Shown here in pieces: positions 8,497-17,699 of a stretch of 39,818 bases of DNA; position 1 is the stretch's first letter; the number at the start of each line of letters is the position of its first letter. The DNA is from Candidatus Nomurabacteria bacterium (GTDB taxonomy: Bacteria > Patescibacteriota > Minisyncoccia > Phycocordibacterales > UBA9973). Position numbers and translations under genes: made by a program. The notes under the pieces were generated by a model, which saw only the letters and a list, made by a program, of their open reading frames with translations, ran no database searches and was not told the DNA's origin. Location: the NCBI GenBank assembly GCA_943350875.1, contig CALRAL010000005.1, positions 1 through 39,818 on the forward strand. Direction: 5' to 3'.

Positions 8497-9744
8497 ATGA
8501 AAATACTTTCAATTGAGACAAGTTGCGATGACACTGGGATAAGTATCTTGGAATGCAAAGAAAGCAATCTACGCCATGGTGTAGATGTGACTTTTAAAGT
8601 TTTGGCTGATTCCCTGTCTTCCCAAACAAAAATACATACACAATATGGTGGAGTTTTCCCTATGCTAGCTAAAAGAGAACATATAAAGAATTTGCCTATA
8701 CTTTTGAAGAAAGTAATGAAAAAAGTAGGATTCAAAGCTCCTCAAGGAAAGACCTTTTTAAATTCTCAAGGTCTCTTCTTTTCCCGTTTTGTTGACATGA
8801 TTGCCGTCACATCCGGTCCTGGGCTCGAACCAGCCCTGTGGACAGGAATAGTATTTGCAAAAGAATTGGGAGAAAAATGGAAAGTGCCAGTAATACCAGT
8901 GAATCATATGGAAGGACACATACTGTCTGTCTTTGCCAAAACTAAAGGAAAGTTTAGTATTCCGAAAATTGAATTTCCTGCTATTTCCCTACTCGTTTCT
9001 GGTGGACATACAGAACTCGTTTTAACTCAAAATTTAATAAAACACAAAATAATTGGGCAGACATTAGATGATGCAGCAGGAGAAGCATTTGATAAAGTAG
9101 CAAGAATGCTTGATCTGCCTTATCCAGGTGGTCCACAGATTTCAAAATTAGCAGAGAAACTAAGAGAGCAAGGAAATAACAAAATAAACCTAAGAGAAAT
9201 AGAAAATCAAACTTTACAGGGTCGCAATTTTTCTGCTAAAAAATTTGCTCAGTCCTCGAGCCGTCGCCCTGCGGAGTCCCTGAAAAGTCTATTTTCTATT
9301 TCTCTTCCCCGCCCAATGCTTTATTCTAAGAATTTTGACTTTTCGTTTTCTGGACTTAAAACTGCTGTGCTATATTTAATCCAAAAAATTGGTCCGCCTA
9401 ATGGCGAGGCAAGCCCTTTAGATGAAAAAACAAAAATGGCTATAACTAAAGAATTCGAAGATTCAGTAGTGGAAGTATTAACTAAAAAAACTCTGGATGC
9501 AGTAGAAAAATACGGAGCAAAGACACTCATAGTAGCTGGTGGAGTCTCAGCAAACAAAGAATTAAGGAAAATAATAAAAAAAGAAGCTAAGAAAAATAAA
9601 TTGAAATTAAAAATCCTTTTCCCAAGCAAAAAACTATCTACAGATAACGCAGTAATGATAGGAGTGGCAGGATATTTCAAAAGTAAAAGAATGGATATAA
9701 ACAAAAAGCAGAAGATAAAAGCAGATGGCAGACTCTCATTTTAA
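8497..9744 (+). CDS. tsaD: tRNA N6-adenosine threonylcarbamoyltransferase
   Basis: MKILSIETSCDDTGISIL; VNHMEGHI; LLVSGGHTEL; FSFSGLKTAV; VAGGVSANKELR. Confidence 0.95.
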   Translation: MKILSIETSCDDTGISILECKESNLRHGVDVTFKVLADSLSSQTKIHTQYGGVFPMLAKREHIKNLPILLKKVMKKVGFKAPQGKTFLNSQGLFFSRFVDMIAVTSGPGLEPALWTGIVFAKELGEKWKVPVIPVNHMEGHILSVFAKTKGKFSIPKIEFPAISLLVSGGHTELVLTQNLIKHKIIGQTLDDAAGEAFDKVARMLDLPYPGGPQISKLAEKLREQGNNKINLREIENQTLQGRNFSAKKFAQSSSRRPAESLKSLFSISLPRPMLYSKNFDFSFSGLKTAVLYLIQKIGPPNGEASPLDEKTKMAITKEFEDSVVEVLTKKTLDAVEKYGAKTLIVAGGVSANKELRKIIKKEAKKNKLKLKILFPSKKLSTDNAVMIGVAGYFKSKRMDINKKQKIKADGRLSF

Positions 9745-9760
9745 ATGATATTATAAGGAT

Positions 9761-12079
9761 ATGGCTCTGAATGAGAAATTATTAAAACCATACGACCCTA
9801 AAAATACAGAAAGTAGAATATACAAACTCTGGGAGGAGTCTGGTTTTTTTAATCCGGACAATCTCCCACCCCCTCGTCCTTCGGACACTCCCCCTCAGGC
9901 AAGAGGAGAAAGACCTACGTTTACCATCATGATGCCACCACCAAATGTGACAGGAGTTTTGCATATGGGTCATGCTTTAATGGTGACACTCGAAGACATC
10001 ATGATCCGCTATAAACGCATGCAAGGTTTTAAAACTTTGTGGCTCCCTGGAACTGATCATGCAGCTATAGCTACGCAATCAAAAGTAGAAAAAGAAATTC
10101 AAAAAAAAGAAGGAAAGTCTCGCCATGATTTAGGTCGGGAAGAAATGTTAAAAAGAATAAACCAATTTGCACAAGAAAGTCATAACACGATAGTCTCTCA
10201 AATAAAAGTAATGGGTGCATCGTGTGATTGGTCTAGAGAAGCATTTACTTTAGATGAAAAGAGGAATCTGGCTGTCAATACAATATTTAAAAAGATGTAT
10301 GACGATGGACTTATCTATAGAGGAAACAGAATTGTGAATTGGGATCCAAAAGGACAAACCACTATTTCCGATGATGAAATAGTTTATGAAGAAAGAGCTT
10401 CAAAAATGTATACTTTTAAATATTCTAAAGACTTCCCTATTTCAATATCTACCACTCGCCCTGAAACAAAAATAGGTGATACTGCCGTAGCAGTGCATCC
10501 AGATGATAAGAGGTATCAAAAACACATAGGAAAATCCTATGTGATAAAAGATTTTTGCGGAGTAGAATTAAATATCAAAATAGTGGCAGATAAAGAAGTG
10601 GATCCTCTATTTGGCACAGGCGCGCTAGGAGTGACCCCAGCGCATTCTATGACTGATTGGGAGATAGCGGACAGACATGCCTTACCTCGACCGCAAGTCA
10701 TAAATGAATATGCCAAAATAACGGTTGGTGGAGAAAATTTACTTGGTAAAAAAGTCACGGATGCTCGCGAAATTATTGTTGAGTGGTTAAAAAAAGAAAA
10801 TCTTTTAGAAAAAGAGGAAGATATAAAACAAAATATCGGAACGGCCGAAAGAACTGGCGGGATAATAGAACCACTACCAAAATTGCAATGGTTCATAAAT
10901 GTAAATAAACACATAAAAGAAAGAGAAAACAAAACATTAAAGGACTTAATGCGTGAGCCATTTGAAAAAGAAGAAATAAAAATTATTCCAAACTATTTTT
11001 CAAAAACATATTTTCATTGGATAGAAAATTTGCGCGACTGGTGTATTTCTCGCCAGATATGGTACGGGCACAGGATACCTGTATGGTATCATGAGCCAAA
11101 ATGTGTCCCAATTCCAGGTAGAGAAGATGAAATTGAAAAATGTAAAGAAATTGTTGTTGGGCAAGAAATTAAAAAATGTCCTCACTGTGATGCTCAATTC
11201 ATGCAAGATGAAGACACTCTTGATACTTGGTTTTCATCTGGACTTTGGACATTCTCCACACTTGGCTGGCCCTTCGACCACGCTCAGGACAAGCCTAAAA
11301 AAGAAAGTGATCTAGAAAAATTTCATCCAACAGATATGCTCGAAACAGGATATGAAATACTTTTCTTCTGGGTAGCCAGGATGGTTTTAATGTCCGAATA
11401 TGCTCTAGGTGAAATACCTTTCAAATTGGTATATCTACACGGCACAGTCCGAGATGGACAAGGACGCAAGATGTCAAAATCACTTGGCAACGGTATTGAT
11501 CCATTGGATATTGCAGATAAATATGGTGCTGATGCTGGAAGGATGGCTCTGATTGTCGGCACAGCCCCTGGCACAGACAGTAAAATATCAGAAGATAAAA
11601 TAAAAGGTTATAAAAACTTTGCCAATAAAATTTGGAACATTACAAGATTTGTTTTGGATAATACTAATGAAATTCGTGAAGATGTTTTAGGGGGTGTCTC
11701 GCAGGTGGGCGCGCCGAGAGGCAGTGCTGTGCCAGCAAGCACAGATAGCGACCCCATAAAATATCTTCACGAATTTCATGAAACTATTAAAGACACCACT
11801 TCAGACATGGAGAATTATCGCTTTCACATAGCTTCTGAAAAAATATATCAATATATCTGGCACAAGTTTGCAGATGAAATAATAGAGAAAAGTAAAAAAA
11901 ATGGGGAAATAAAAAAAATATTGCTACCTATTTGGATAGATTGTCTAAAAATACTTCACCCTTTCATGCCTTTTGTGACAGAAGAAATATGGTCGATGCT
12001 TCCAGCCTCGACTAGCACGAGTCTAGGCGGGGATATTAAAGATAAAAATTTACTGATGATTGAAAAATGGCCGGACTAA
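9761..12079 (+). CDS. valS: Valine--tRNA ligase
   Basis: PPPNVTGVLHMGHAL (HIGH), WLPGTDHAAIATQ, KMSKSLGNGIDP, RDWCISRQIWYGHRIPVW. Confidence 0.96.
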   Translation: MALNEKLLKPYDPKNTESRIYKLWEESGFFNPDNLPPPRPSDTPPQARGERPTFTIMMPPPNVTGVLHMGHALMVTLEDIMIRYKRMQGFKTLWLPGTDHAAIATQSKVEKEIQKKEGKSRHDLGREEMLKRINQFAQESHNTIVSQIKVMGASCDWSREAFTLDEKRNLAVNTIFKKMYDDGLIYRGNRIVNWDPKGQTTISDDEIVYEERASKMYTFKYSKDFPISISTTRPETKIGDTAVAVHPDDKRYQKHIGKSYVIKDFCGVELNIKIVADKEVDPLFGTGALGVTPAHSMTDWEIADRHALPRPQVINEYAKITVGGENLLGKKVTDAREIIVEWLKKENLLEKEEDIKQNIGTAERTGGIIEPLPKLQWFINVNKHIKERENKTLKDLMREPFEKEEIKIIPNYFSKTYFHWIENLRDWCISRQIWYGHRIPVWYHEPKCVPIPGREDEIEKCKEIVVGQEIKKCPHCDAQFMQDEDTLDTWFSSGLWTFSTLGWPFDHAQDKPKKESDLEKFHPTDMLETGYEILFFWVARMVLMSEYALGEIPFKLVYLHGTVRDGQGRKMSKSLGNGIDPLDIADKYGADAGRMALIVGTAPGTDSKISEDKIKGYKNFANKIWNITRFVLDNTNEIREDVLGGVSQVGAPRGSAVPASTDSDPIKYLHEFHETIKDTTSDMENYRFHIASEKIYQYIWHKFADEIIEKSKKNGEIKKILLPIWIDCLKILHPFMPFVTEEIWSMLPASTSTSLGGDIKDKNLLMIEKWPD
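11270..11295 (+). repeat. Dispersed short repeat (family B), in frame in valS
   Basis: CCCTTCGACCACGCTCAGGACAAGCC, encoding PFDHAQDKP within STLGWP...DLEKFHPTDMLETGYEI; related sequence in eno at 15846-15870. Confidence 0.75.
11691..11755 (+). repeat. Dispersed palindromic element (family A), in frame in valS
   Basis: GGGGTGTCTCGCAGGTGGGCGCGCCGAGAGGCAGTGCTGTGCCAGCAAGCACAGATAGCGACCCC; second copy at 25541-25603 in leuS. Confidence 0.85.
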
Positions 12080-12762
12080 ACGATCCTAAAACTTTCTTTT
12101 TGGCTCTCATAAGTGGCATAATCCCATCTTTTTTTTGGTTTTGGTTTTGGCTTCGTGAAGACAAAGAAAAACCTGAACCCAAAGGAGTCATAGCCACGAT
12201 ATTCATCACGGGCATGGCATCAGTGCTTTTTGTGTTACCCATCCAAAAATTTATTCAAAACAATATAGATTCACATAATTTACAAACTATCCTCTGGGCC
12301 AGTGCAGAAGAAATAATAAAATATTTGGCTGTAATTTTGATTTTGTATAAATCAAATTATATCGATAAACCCATAGACTGGGCTATATACCTCATAACTG
12401 CTGCACTTGGTTTTGCAGCTCTTGAAAATATGATGTTTTTGATAAAACCATTTAGTTTAGATCAGACTATAGTAGGGCTTCTGACAGGGCAACTACGATT
12501 CTTGGGCTCTACGTTATTACATTCTGTAGCTAGTGGGATGATAGGCGTCGCTTTGGGACTTTCTTTTTATAAAGGAGAAAATAGAAAAAAGTGGTACTTA
12601 ATTTTTGGGATGATTGTCGCTATTACCTTGCATAGTTTGTTTAATTTTTTTATAATTAAGAATGATGGTAATGATTTCTATAAAGTATTTGCTTTCCTAT
12701 GGGTCGTGACAATTATTATAATGTTACTTTTTGAAAAATTAAGAAGAATGAGCGGAGAATAA
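12067..12762 (+). CDS. PrsW-family intramembrane metalloprotease
   Basis: FWFWFWLREDKEKPEPKGVI; AEEIIKYLAVI; LGFAALENMMFL; LLHSVASGMIGVALG; ITLHSLFNF. Overlaps valS by 13 nt. Confidence 0.85.
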   Translation: MAGLNDPKTFFLALISGIIPSFFWFWFWLREDKEKPEPKGVIATIFITGMASVLFVLPIQKFIQNNIDSHNLQTILWASAEEIIKYLAVILILYKSNYIDKPIDWAIYLITAALGFAALENMMFLIKPFSLDQTIVGLLTGQLRFLGSTLLHSVASGMIGVALGLSFYKGENRKKWYLIFGMIVAITLHSLFNFFIIKNDGNDFYKVFAFLWVVTIIIMLLFEKLRRMSGE

Positions 12763-12781
12763 ATCCGACATAAATAAAAAT

Positions 12782-13270
12782 ATGGAAAATAAAAAAAGAA
12801 GTTTTTTTGAGAGGTTAACAGGTAGTATCGGCATAGAAGAACATACAGATGAACCAAAGAAAATGAATGTGAAAGGAGACAAGAAGAATGGGCACGCCGA
12901 AGGAAAGACAGGTAATGGATGGATGGAAGAAGAAAACGAAGAAGCCGAGCTCACTGTCGATGTGTATCAGACTCCGACTGAGATAATAGTGCAAACGATG
13001 GTGGCTGGAGTAAAACCAGAGGATTTAGAGCTTACTATCGCTCGCGATATGGTCACTATTCGAGGCAAACGTGAAGAAAACAGAACTATTGATGAAGAGA
13101 ATTACTTTGCTAAAGAACTCTATTGGGGCACATTTTCCCGTACTATTTCCTTACCAGAAGAGATAGATCCTGAAGAAGCTGAAGCCACAGAACGCCACGG
13201 ACTCCTCACTTTGAAACTCCAAAAAATAGACAGAGAAAGAAAAACTAATCTAAAAGTAAAATCAATATAA
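12782..13270 (+). CDS. Hsp20/alpha-crystallin small heat shock protein
   Basis: LTVDVYQTPTEIIVQTMVAGVKPEDLELTIARDMVTIRGKREE...YFAKELYWGTFSRTISLPEEIDPEEAEATERHGLLTLKLQK. Confidence 0.93.
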   Translation: MENKKRSFFERLTGSIGIEEHTDEPKKMNVKGDKKNGHAEGKTGNGWMEEENEEAELTVDVYQTPTEIIVQTMVAGVKPEDLELTIARDMVTIRGKREENRTIDEENYFAKELYWGTFSRTISLPEEIDPEEAEATERHGLLTLKLQKIDRERKTNLKVKSI

Positions 13271-13276
13271 TATTTG

Positions 13277-13349
13277 TGCTGGGAGGCAGATTTGCACTGC
13301 CGACCCCTCGCTCTTCAGGCGAATGCTCTGCTACCTGAGCTATCCCAGC
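13277..13349 (-). tRNA. tRNA-Phe (anticodon GAA)
   Basis: Minus strand GCTGGGATAGCTCAGGTAGCAGAGCATTCGCCTGAAGAGCGAGGGGTCGGCAGTGCAAATCTGCCTCCCAGCA; loop CTGAAGA; T-loop TGCAAAT. Confidence 0.92.
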
Positions 13350-13354
13350 ATGTT

Positions 13355-13642
13355 TTAATTCCCTAATTTTTTCAAAAAATTCTGAATGGTACCTCCACTA
13401 TTCCCTAACTTATCTAATTTCTGTTGTGTATTTGAAACAGAATTATATAAATCCAAAACTTTATTCAAATAAGGTTGTGCATAATACAGAGATCCAACAG
13501 AAATTCCTACAATAACAAGCATTTTAAGTATATTCCAAAAATGCGCCCATTTCTGACCACTTCTGATCTTGTGAAGCATTTGGTTATTGTCTTCTACAAG
13601 TTCAAATGTCCTATTTAATAAATCCTTTGTTTGTGGATCCAT
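13355..13642 (-). CDS. Small membrane protein, hypothetical
   Basis: 95 aa, MDPQTKDLLNRTFELVEDNNQMLHKIRSGQKWAHFWNILKMLVIVGISVGSLYYAQPYLNKV; one TM helix. Confidence 0.75.
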   Translation of the reverse strand: MDPQTKDLLNRTFELVEDNNQMLHKIRSGQKWAHFWNILKMLVIVGISVGSLYYAQPYLNKVLDLYNSVSNTQQKLDKLGNSGGTIQNFLKKLGN

Positions 13643-13715
13643 GGAAGCATTTTAGCATAATGACTCAAAAAAGCCAATTTCAAAATAAGCTTTAATGTGC
13701 TATGTTATAAGGTAA

Positions 13716-13787
13716 GTCCTCGTAGTTCAATGGATAGAACGGCTCACTCCTAACGAGCTGATCCAGGTTCGACTCCCGGCGAGGACA
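13716..13787 (+). tRNA. tRNA-Arg (anticodon CCT)
   Basis: GTCCTCG...CGAGGAC-A acceptor, D-arm GTTC/GAAC, anticodon loop CTCCTAA, T-loop TTCGACT. Confidence 0.9.
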
Positions 13788-13796
13788 CATTTATTG

Positions 13797-14033
13797 CTAG
13801 GCAAGACCTAGCAACTTCGAGATTTTTGACTTATCAAAGCCGACAGTTATTCCGTTGTCTATTATTATGACTGGTACACCGAGTTGTCCGCTTTTGTCTA
13901 CCATCTCCTTTCTTTTATCTAGGTCACTGGCTACATTGTATTCTGTATAAGAAACATTATTTGCTTTAAAAAAGTCTTTCGCCATATGACAGAAATGGCA
14001 AGTTGGGGTTGAATAAATTGTTACATTTTTCAT
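13797..14033 (-). CDS. Glutaredoxin-family protein
   Basis: MKNVTIYSTPTCHFCHMAKDFF...GVPVIIIDN; CxxC and cis-Pro thioredoxin-fold motifs. Confidence 0.9.
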   Translation of the reverse strand: MKNVTIYSTPTCHFCHMAKDFFKANNVSYTEYNVASDLDKRKEMVDKSGQLGVPVIIIDNGITVGFDKSKISKLLGLA

Positions 14034-14100
14034 TGAATTTAAAATTAAATATTAAATATTAATAATCTATTTTATCATATCTGTGTGCGGGATGCGAGAA

Positions 14101-14129
14101 CCCCATACCAGAGCAAACTCGGTACGGGG
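14101..14129. other. Strong stem-loop just downstream of tRNA-Gly (possible terminator or repeat remnant)
   Basis: CCCCATACC-A-GAG-CAAA-CTC-GGTACGGGG (one mismatch in the outer stem); no clear T-tract. Confidence 0.4.
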
Positions 14130-14145
14130 CAGGTCGAACTTTTAG

Positions 14146-14216
14146 TGCGAGTAGCGGGAATTGAACCCGCGTCTTTTGCTTGGGAAGCAAATATATTACC
14201 ACTATATTATACTCGC
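14146..14216 (-). tRNA. tRNA-Gly (anticodon CCC)
   Basis: Minus strand GCGAGTATAATATAGTGGTAATATATTTGCTTCCCAAGCAAAAGACGCGGGTTCAATTCCCGCTACTCGCA; loop TTCCCAA. Confidence 0.93.
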
Positions 14217-14220
14217 GATG

Positions 14221-15021
14221 TTATAAACTATTTATTTGGATATTCTTAATATGTTTTTCAGATTCTAAAATCTCGCGTTCCATCATCTCCACGGCCTCAA
14301 GTGGATGTTTGCCGGAAGCACTCTCTTCCGATAACATCACAGCATCAGCGCCAGAGATTATAGCATAAGCGATATCCGTAATCTCAGCCCTTGTAGGTAG
14401 AGTATTCTCTGTCATTGAGAGCATCATCTGAGTAGCGACTATCACTGGCTTTTTTGCTAGCTTACATTTTTCAATAATATCTTTTTCAACAAAAGGAATC
14501 TGCTCTAGTGGTATCTCATTACCCAAATCCCCTCGCGCAATCATGATAGCATCGGCTGTTTTTATAATCTCGTCGATATTTTCTAGCGCTACTTTTCTTT
14601 CTATTTTTGCAATTATGGGAATAATTTTGCCAAGGTTTTGCATTTCATTTCTCAATTCTAAAATATCTTTTGCATTACCCACATATGACATAGCCACATA
14701 GTCCACATTATGCTCGATACCGAACTTTAAATCAGCCAAATCCTTCTCCGTGATTATTTCTACGCTTCCTTGTTTAAATTCGTGTCCACTTTTTTCTTGC
14801 ACCCTTGGACCAGAAAGATCTTGGATTATCGTGACTCTTTTCCCTAGCTCTTTAGCGCACTCTTTGACATTCTTTATATATCCTGCATGCTCCTCATAAG
14901 TCCCCCAAGAGAAATTCAAACGCACAGCATCTACGCCATGCTGTATTATTTCTTTTATCATTTCCCTGTCCTTCGTCGCTGGTCCTATGGTGGCTATAAT
15001 TTGTGCTTTTGAAATGGTCAT
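14221..15021 (-). CDS. pyk: Pyruvate kinase, minimal (barrel only)
   Basis: [94 protein letters not shown]; only 266 aa. Confidence 0.88.
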   Translation of the reverse strand: MTISKAQIIATIGPATKDREMIKEIIQHGVDAVRLNFSWGTYEEHAGYIKNVKECAKELGKRVTIIQDLSGPRVQEKSGHEFKQGSVEIITEKDLADLKFGIEHNVDYVAMSYVGNAKDILELRNEMQNLGKIIPIIAKIERKVALENIDEIIKTADAIMIARGDLGNEIPLEQIPFVEKDIIEKCKLAKKPVIVATQMMLSMTENTLPTRAEITDIAYAIISGADAVMLSEESASGKHPLEAVEMMEREILESEKHIKNIQINSL

Positions 15022-15022
15022 A

Positions 15023-16282
15023 TTATTTTGATATTTCTCCTAACCTTTTGTATTTTACCATTCTTTCTGGTTTTATGGGTGAACCGGATTTTAGACCAAA
15101 ACAATGAAAGGCATAGCAAAGATCTGCGATAAAGTCATCATCCGTCTCCCCACTCCTATGACTCACAATCAATTCTATATCATTTTCTCTTGCCAATTGC
15201 ATTGTTTCCAATGTCTCCGACAATGTGCCTATCTGGTTTGGTTTTATAATCATTCCACTAATACTCTTTTCATCTATCGCTTTTTGCAAAAGAACTTTGT
15301 TCGTGACAGTCAAATCATCCCCCACTACTATCAGGTTATCATGATTCTTTCTGAGCAAAGCAAAACTTTCAAAATCCTCCTCGTCAAAAGGGTCCTCAAT
15401 AGAGAACAGATTAAATTCTTTAATTAAATCACTATACAAATTCATGAATTCTTCTTTAGATAAATTTTTACCATCTACTTTATAAAATCCACTTCCGCCT
15501 AAAGTCGAGGCAGGTTCGTAAAAAGATGAGGAAGCCACATCGAGTGCTAAATGCACTTTGCCTTTCAAATCATTTTCTTTGATTGCTTCATTTAAATACA
15601 AAAGTGGTTTCCTAATGTCACTTATTTTTGGAGCAAAGCCTCCTTCATCGCCTAAAACAAGCGATTCTTCTCCTAATTCTCTCTTTATTATTTCTTTTAA
15701 AGAGTTCTGTACTTTTATACCTATTTCCACTGCTTCGACAACATTTTCTGTATCTGTGACTATGTGATATTCCTGAAACGCGAGATTATTTTTAGCATGT
15801 TTACCACCGTTTATTAAATTCATGTATAAATGTGGAACTTTCCTAGCTTGTCCTGAACTTTGTTGAAGGGATGATTTTATATTAGCTAAAGTCTGCAAAT
15901 ATTCATAAGTTTCTTTATTTGAAATTTTGGCCGAAACTTTCGCACAAGTTATAGAAACCCCAATCATTGAATTACCACCTAAAATATCTTTATTCGGAGT
16001 GTCATCGAGTTCAATCATTAAACGATCAATTTCTTTTTGATTTGAAACATCCTGACCAACTAGAACTGGAGCAATCACGTTATTTACTTTATCAATAGCA
16101 TTTTTAACACCTTTGCCGCCTAGATCTCGTAATTCATGAGCCTCATGAGTTCCAGTACTTGCTCCGGACGGCACGGAAAAACTAGTAGAAACATCTCCCA
16201 CCCATACTGTCACCTTCAAAGTCGGATTCCCTCTTGAATCCTTTATCTTTTCCGCCAAAATTTTAGTAATCTTATTTTGCAT
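15023..16282 (-). CDS. eno: Enolase
   Basis: [86 protein letters not shown]. Confidence 0.95.
   Translation of the reverse strand: MQNKITKILAEKIKDSRGNPTLKVTVWVGDVSTSFSVPSGASTGTHEAHELRDLGGKGVKNAIDKVNNVIAPVLVGQDVSNQKEIDRLMIELDDTPNKDILGGNSMIGVSITCAKVSAKISNKETYEYLQTLANIKSSLQQSSGQARKVPHLYMNLINGGKHAKNNLAFQEYHIVTDTENVVEAVEIGIKVQNSLKEIIKRELGEESLVLGDEGGFAPKISDIRKPLLYLNEAIKENDLKGKVHLALDVASSSFYEPASTLGGSGFYKVDGKNLSKEEFMNLYSDLIKEFNLFSIEDPFDEEDFESFALLRKNHDNLIVVGDDLTVTNKVLLQKAIDEKSISGMIIKPNQIGTLSETLETMQLARENDIELIVSHRSGETDDDFIADLCYAFHCFGLKSGSPIKPERMVKYKRLGEISK
15846..15870 (-). repeat. Dispersed short repeat (family B), in frame in eno
   Basis: Plus strand GCTTGTCCTGAACTTTGTTGAAGGG; reverse complement CCCTTCAACAAAGTTCAGGACAAGC aligns with valS CCCTTCGACCACGCTCAGGACAAGC. 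Confidence 0.65.
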
Positions 16283-16296
16283 ATATTCATTATAAT

Positions 16297-16428
16297 CTAA
16301 TAAACTTCTTGTTTATAACAGCTTTCACAGTACACTATTTCTGGTCTGTCAGGTGCATAAGCGGTTTTAAAACCTACTGAACATTTTTCTACTCCATGAA
16401 AATGATTCTTATCATTTTTATTTCGCAT
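16297..16428 (-). CDS. Small CxxC protein, zinc-ribbon-like (43 aa)
   Basis: Manual translation MRNKNDKNHFHGVEKCSVGFKTAYAPDRPEIVYCESCYKQEVY*; below the ORF-track size cutoff; fills the gap between eno and the glycerate kinase gene with an 11-nt overlap. Confidence 0.6.
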   Translation of the reverse strand: MRNKNDKNHFHGVEKCSVGFKTAYAPDRPEIVYCESCYKQEVY

Positions 16429-17698
16429 TTCTGGTGAGTAAAATCATAAGATCGGAAACATTAGCACCAGTAGGACCAGTCATAATCATATCGCCGGATT
16501 TTTCAAAGACTGGATACGCGTCAAAATTCTCAATATGCTCTTGTAAATTAATACCTGACTTTTCTATCTTTTCTAGAGTTTTTGTATCCACTACCGCCCC
16601 CGCAGAATCGCTATTGTCCATGCCATCCGAAGCAATAGGCAAGAAGACCGACCCTGTAGATATAAGGCTGTTTTTGAGTGATTTTAGGCCCATAAACAAG
16701 CTCCTACCGCCACTACCACCCTTTTTAGTCACTTCTAGCTTCGGCTCGCCAGCAGCTAGAACAACAGTATTATCTTCCCTCGCTTCAAATATTTTCTTCA
16801 GTGCCTCATCCACTTCTTCATAAAGTTCTGCAGAAACGATATTAGTTTTAAAACCAAGTTCTTTGCTCTTTTTATTCATAGCTTCAACTGCAGTTTTATT
16901 TGAAACTAAAACAAAATTATGAACTTTTTCAAAATATTTATTATCTTTTGGAGTTTCAATCAAATTAAATTCACCTAGTTTATGCTCATGAATAATCATC
17001 TCTGTAGTGTGAACTGTGGACACATCTTTGTAAGTCGGACCAGAAGCCACATCTTCAAATTTATCTCCTGGTACATCTGAAAAAATAAGTCCTATTACTG
17101 TCGCTGGATAGGCAATCTTGGCCAATCCCCCACCTTTTAAAAGTGAAAGATGTTTTCTGATAGTATTTATTTCGGTGATAGTCTGTCCACATTTCAAAAA
17201 TACATCATAAAGTTCACGACCTTGAGTGCACTCAGTATCTGGATAACATAAAAGAGCCGAACCTCCGCCAGAAACTATAGCTATTAATAAATCATCTTCA
17301 TTGGACTCATTCGCAATCTCAAAAATCTTTTTTCCAGCTTTAATATTTACCTCCGACGGCCTAGGATGCGTGCCAGCAAAAGTCTCAATATAATCACAAG
17401 TCACTTTATGGAGTCCTATCACCGCACCTTCTTTTATTTTATCTCCCAAAACTTTCTCTAAGGCCACTGCGCCATCACAAGAAGCTTTGCCAAAACCAAC
17501 TACTTTAATTCTCTTAAATTTAGCCAAGTCAAAACTCTCATCAAGAATAGTCAAAATATTATTTTCTAATTTAACAGAATTTAATATTACTTTCTCTGTA
17601 TTTATAGAACTAAAACCTGCTTCGGCAATACGCAAAGCTAATTTACGATTCTCTGTAATCGCTAAATCGTCAAAATTTTTAATCCATCTATCTTCCAT
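16418..17698 (-). CDS. Glycerate 2-kinase-like (DUF4147/MOFRL type)
   Basis: VVGFGKASCDGAVALEKVLGD; GTHPRPSEVNIKAGKKIFE; LIAIVSGGGSALLCYP; SDVPGDKFEDVASGPT; ASDGMDNSDSAGAVVD; TGPTGANVSDLMILL. Confidence 0.88.
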   Translation of the reverse strand: MEDRWIKNFDDLAITENRKLALRIAEAGFSSINTEKVILNSVKLENNILTILDESFDLAKFKRIKVVGFGKASCDGAVALEKVLGDKIKEGAVIGLHKVTCDYIETFAGTHPRPSEVNIKAGKKIFEIANESNEDDLLIAIVSGGGSALLCYPDTECTQGRELYDVFLKCGQTITEINTIRKHLSLLKGGGLAKIAYPATVIGLIFSDVPGDKFEDVASGPTYKDVSTVHTTEMIIHEHKLGEFNLIETPKDNKYFEKVHNFVLVSNKTAVEAMNKKSKELGFKTNIVSAELYEEVDEALKKIFEAREDNTVVLAAGEPKLEVTKKGGSGGRSLFMGLKSLKNSLISTGSVFLPIASDGMDNSDSAGAVVDTKTLEKIEKSGINLQEHIENFDAYPVFEKSGDMIMTGPTGANVSDLMILLTRNAK

Positions 17699-17699
17699 T

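Noticed and set aside
1-13270. Strand switch at ~13.27 kb as a replication terminus
   Set aside because: Convergent gene orientation alone is weak evidence; no dif-like site identified and GC skew not computed.
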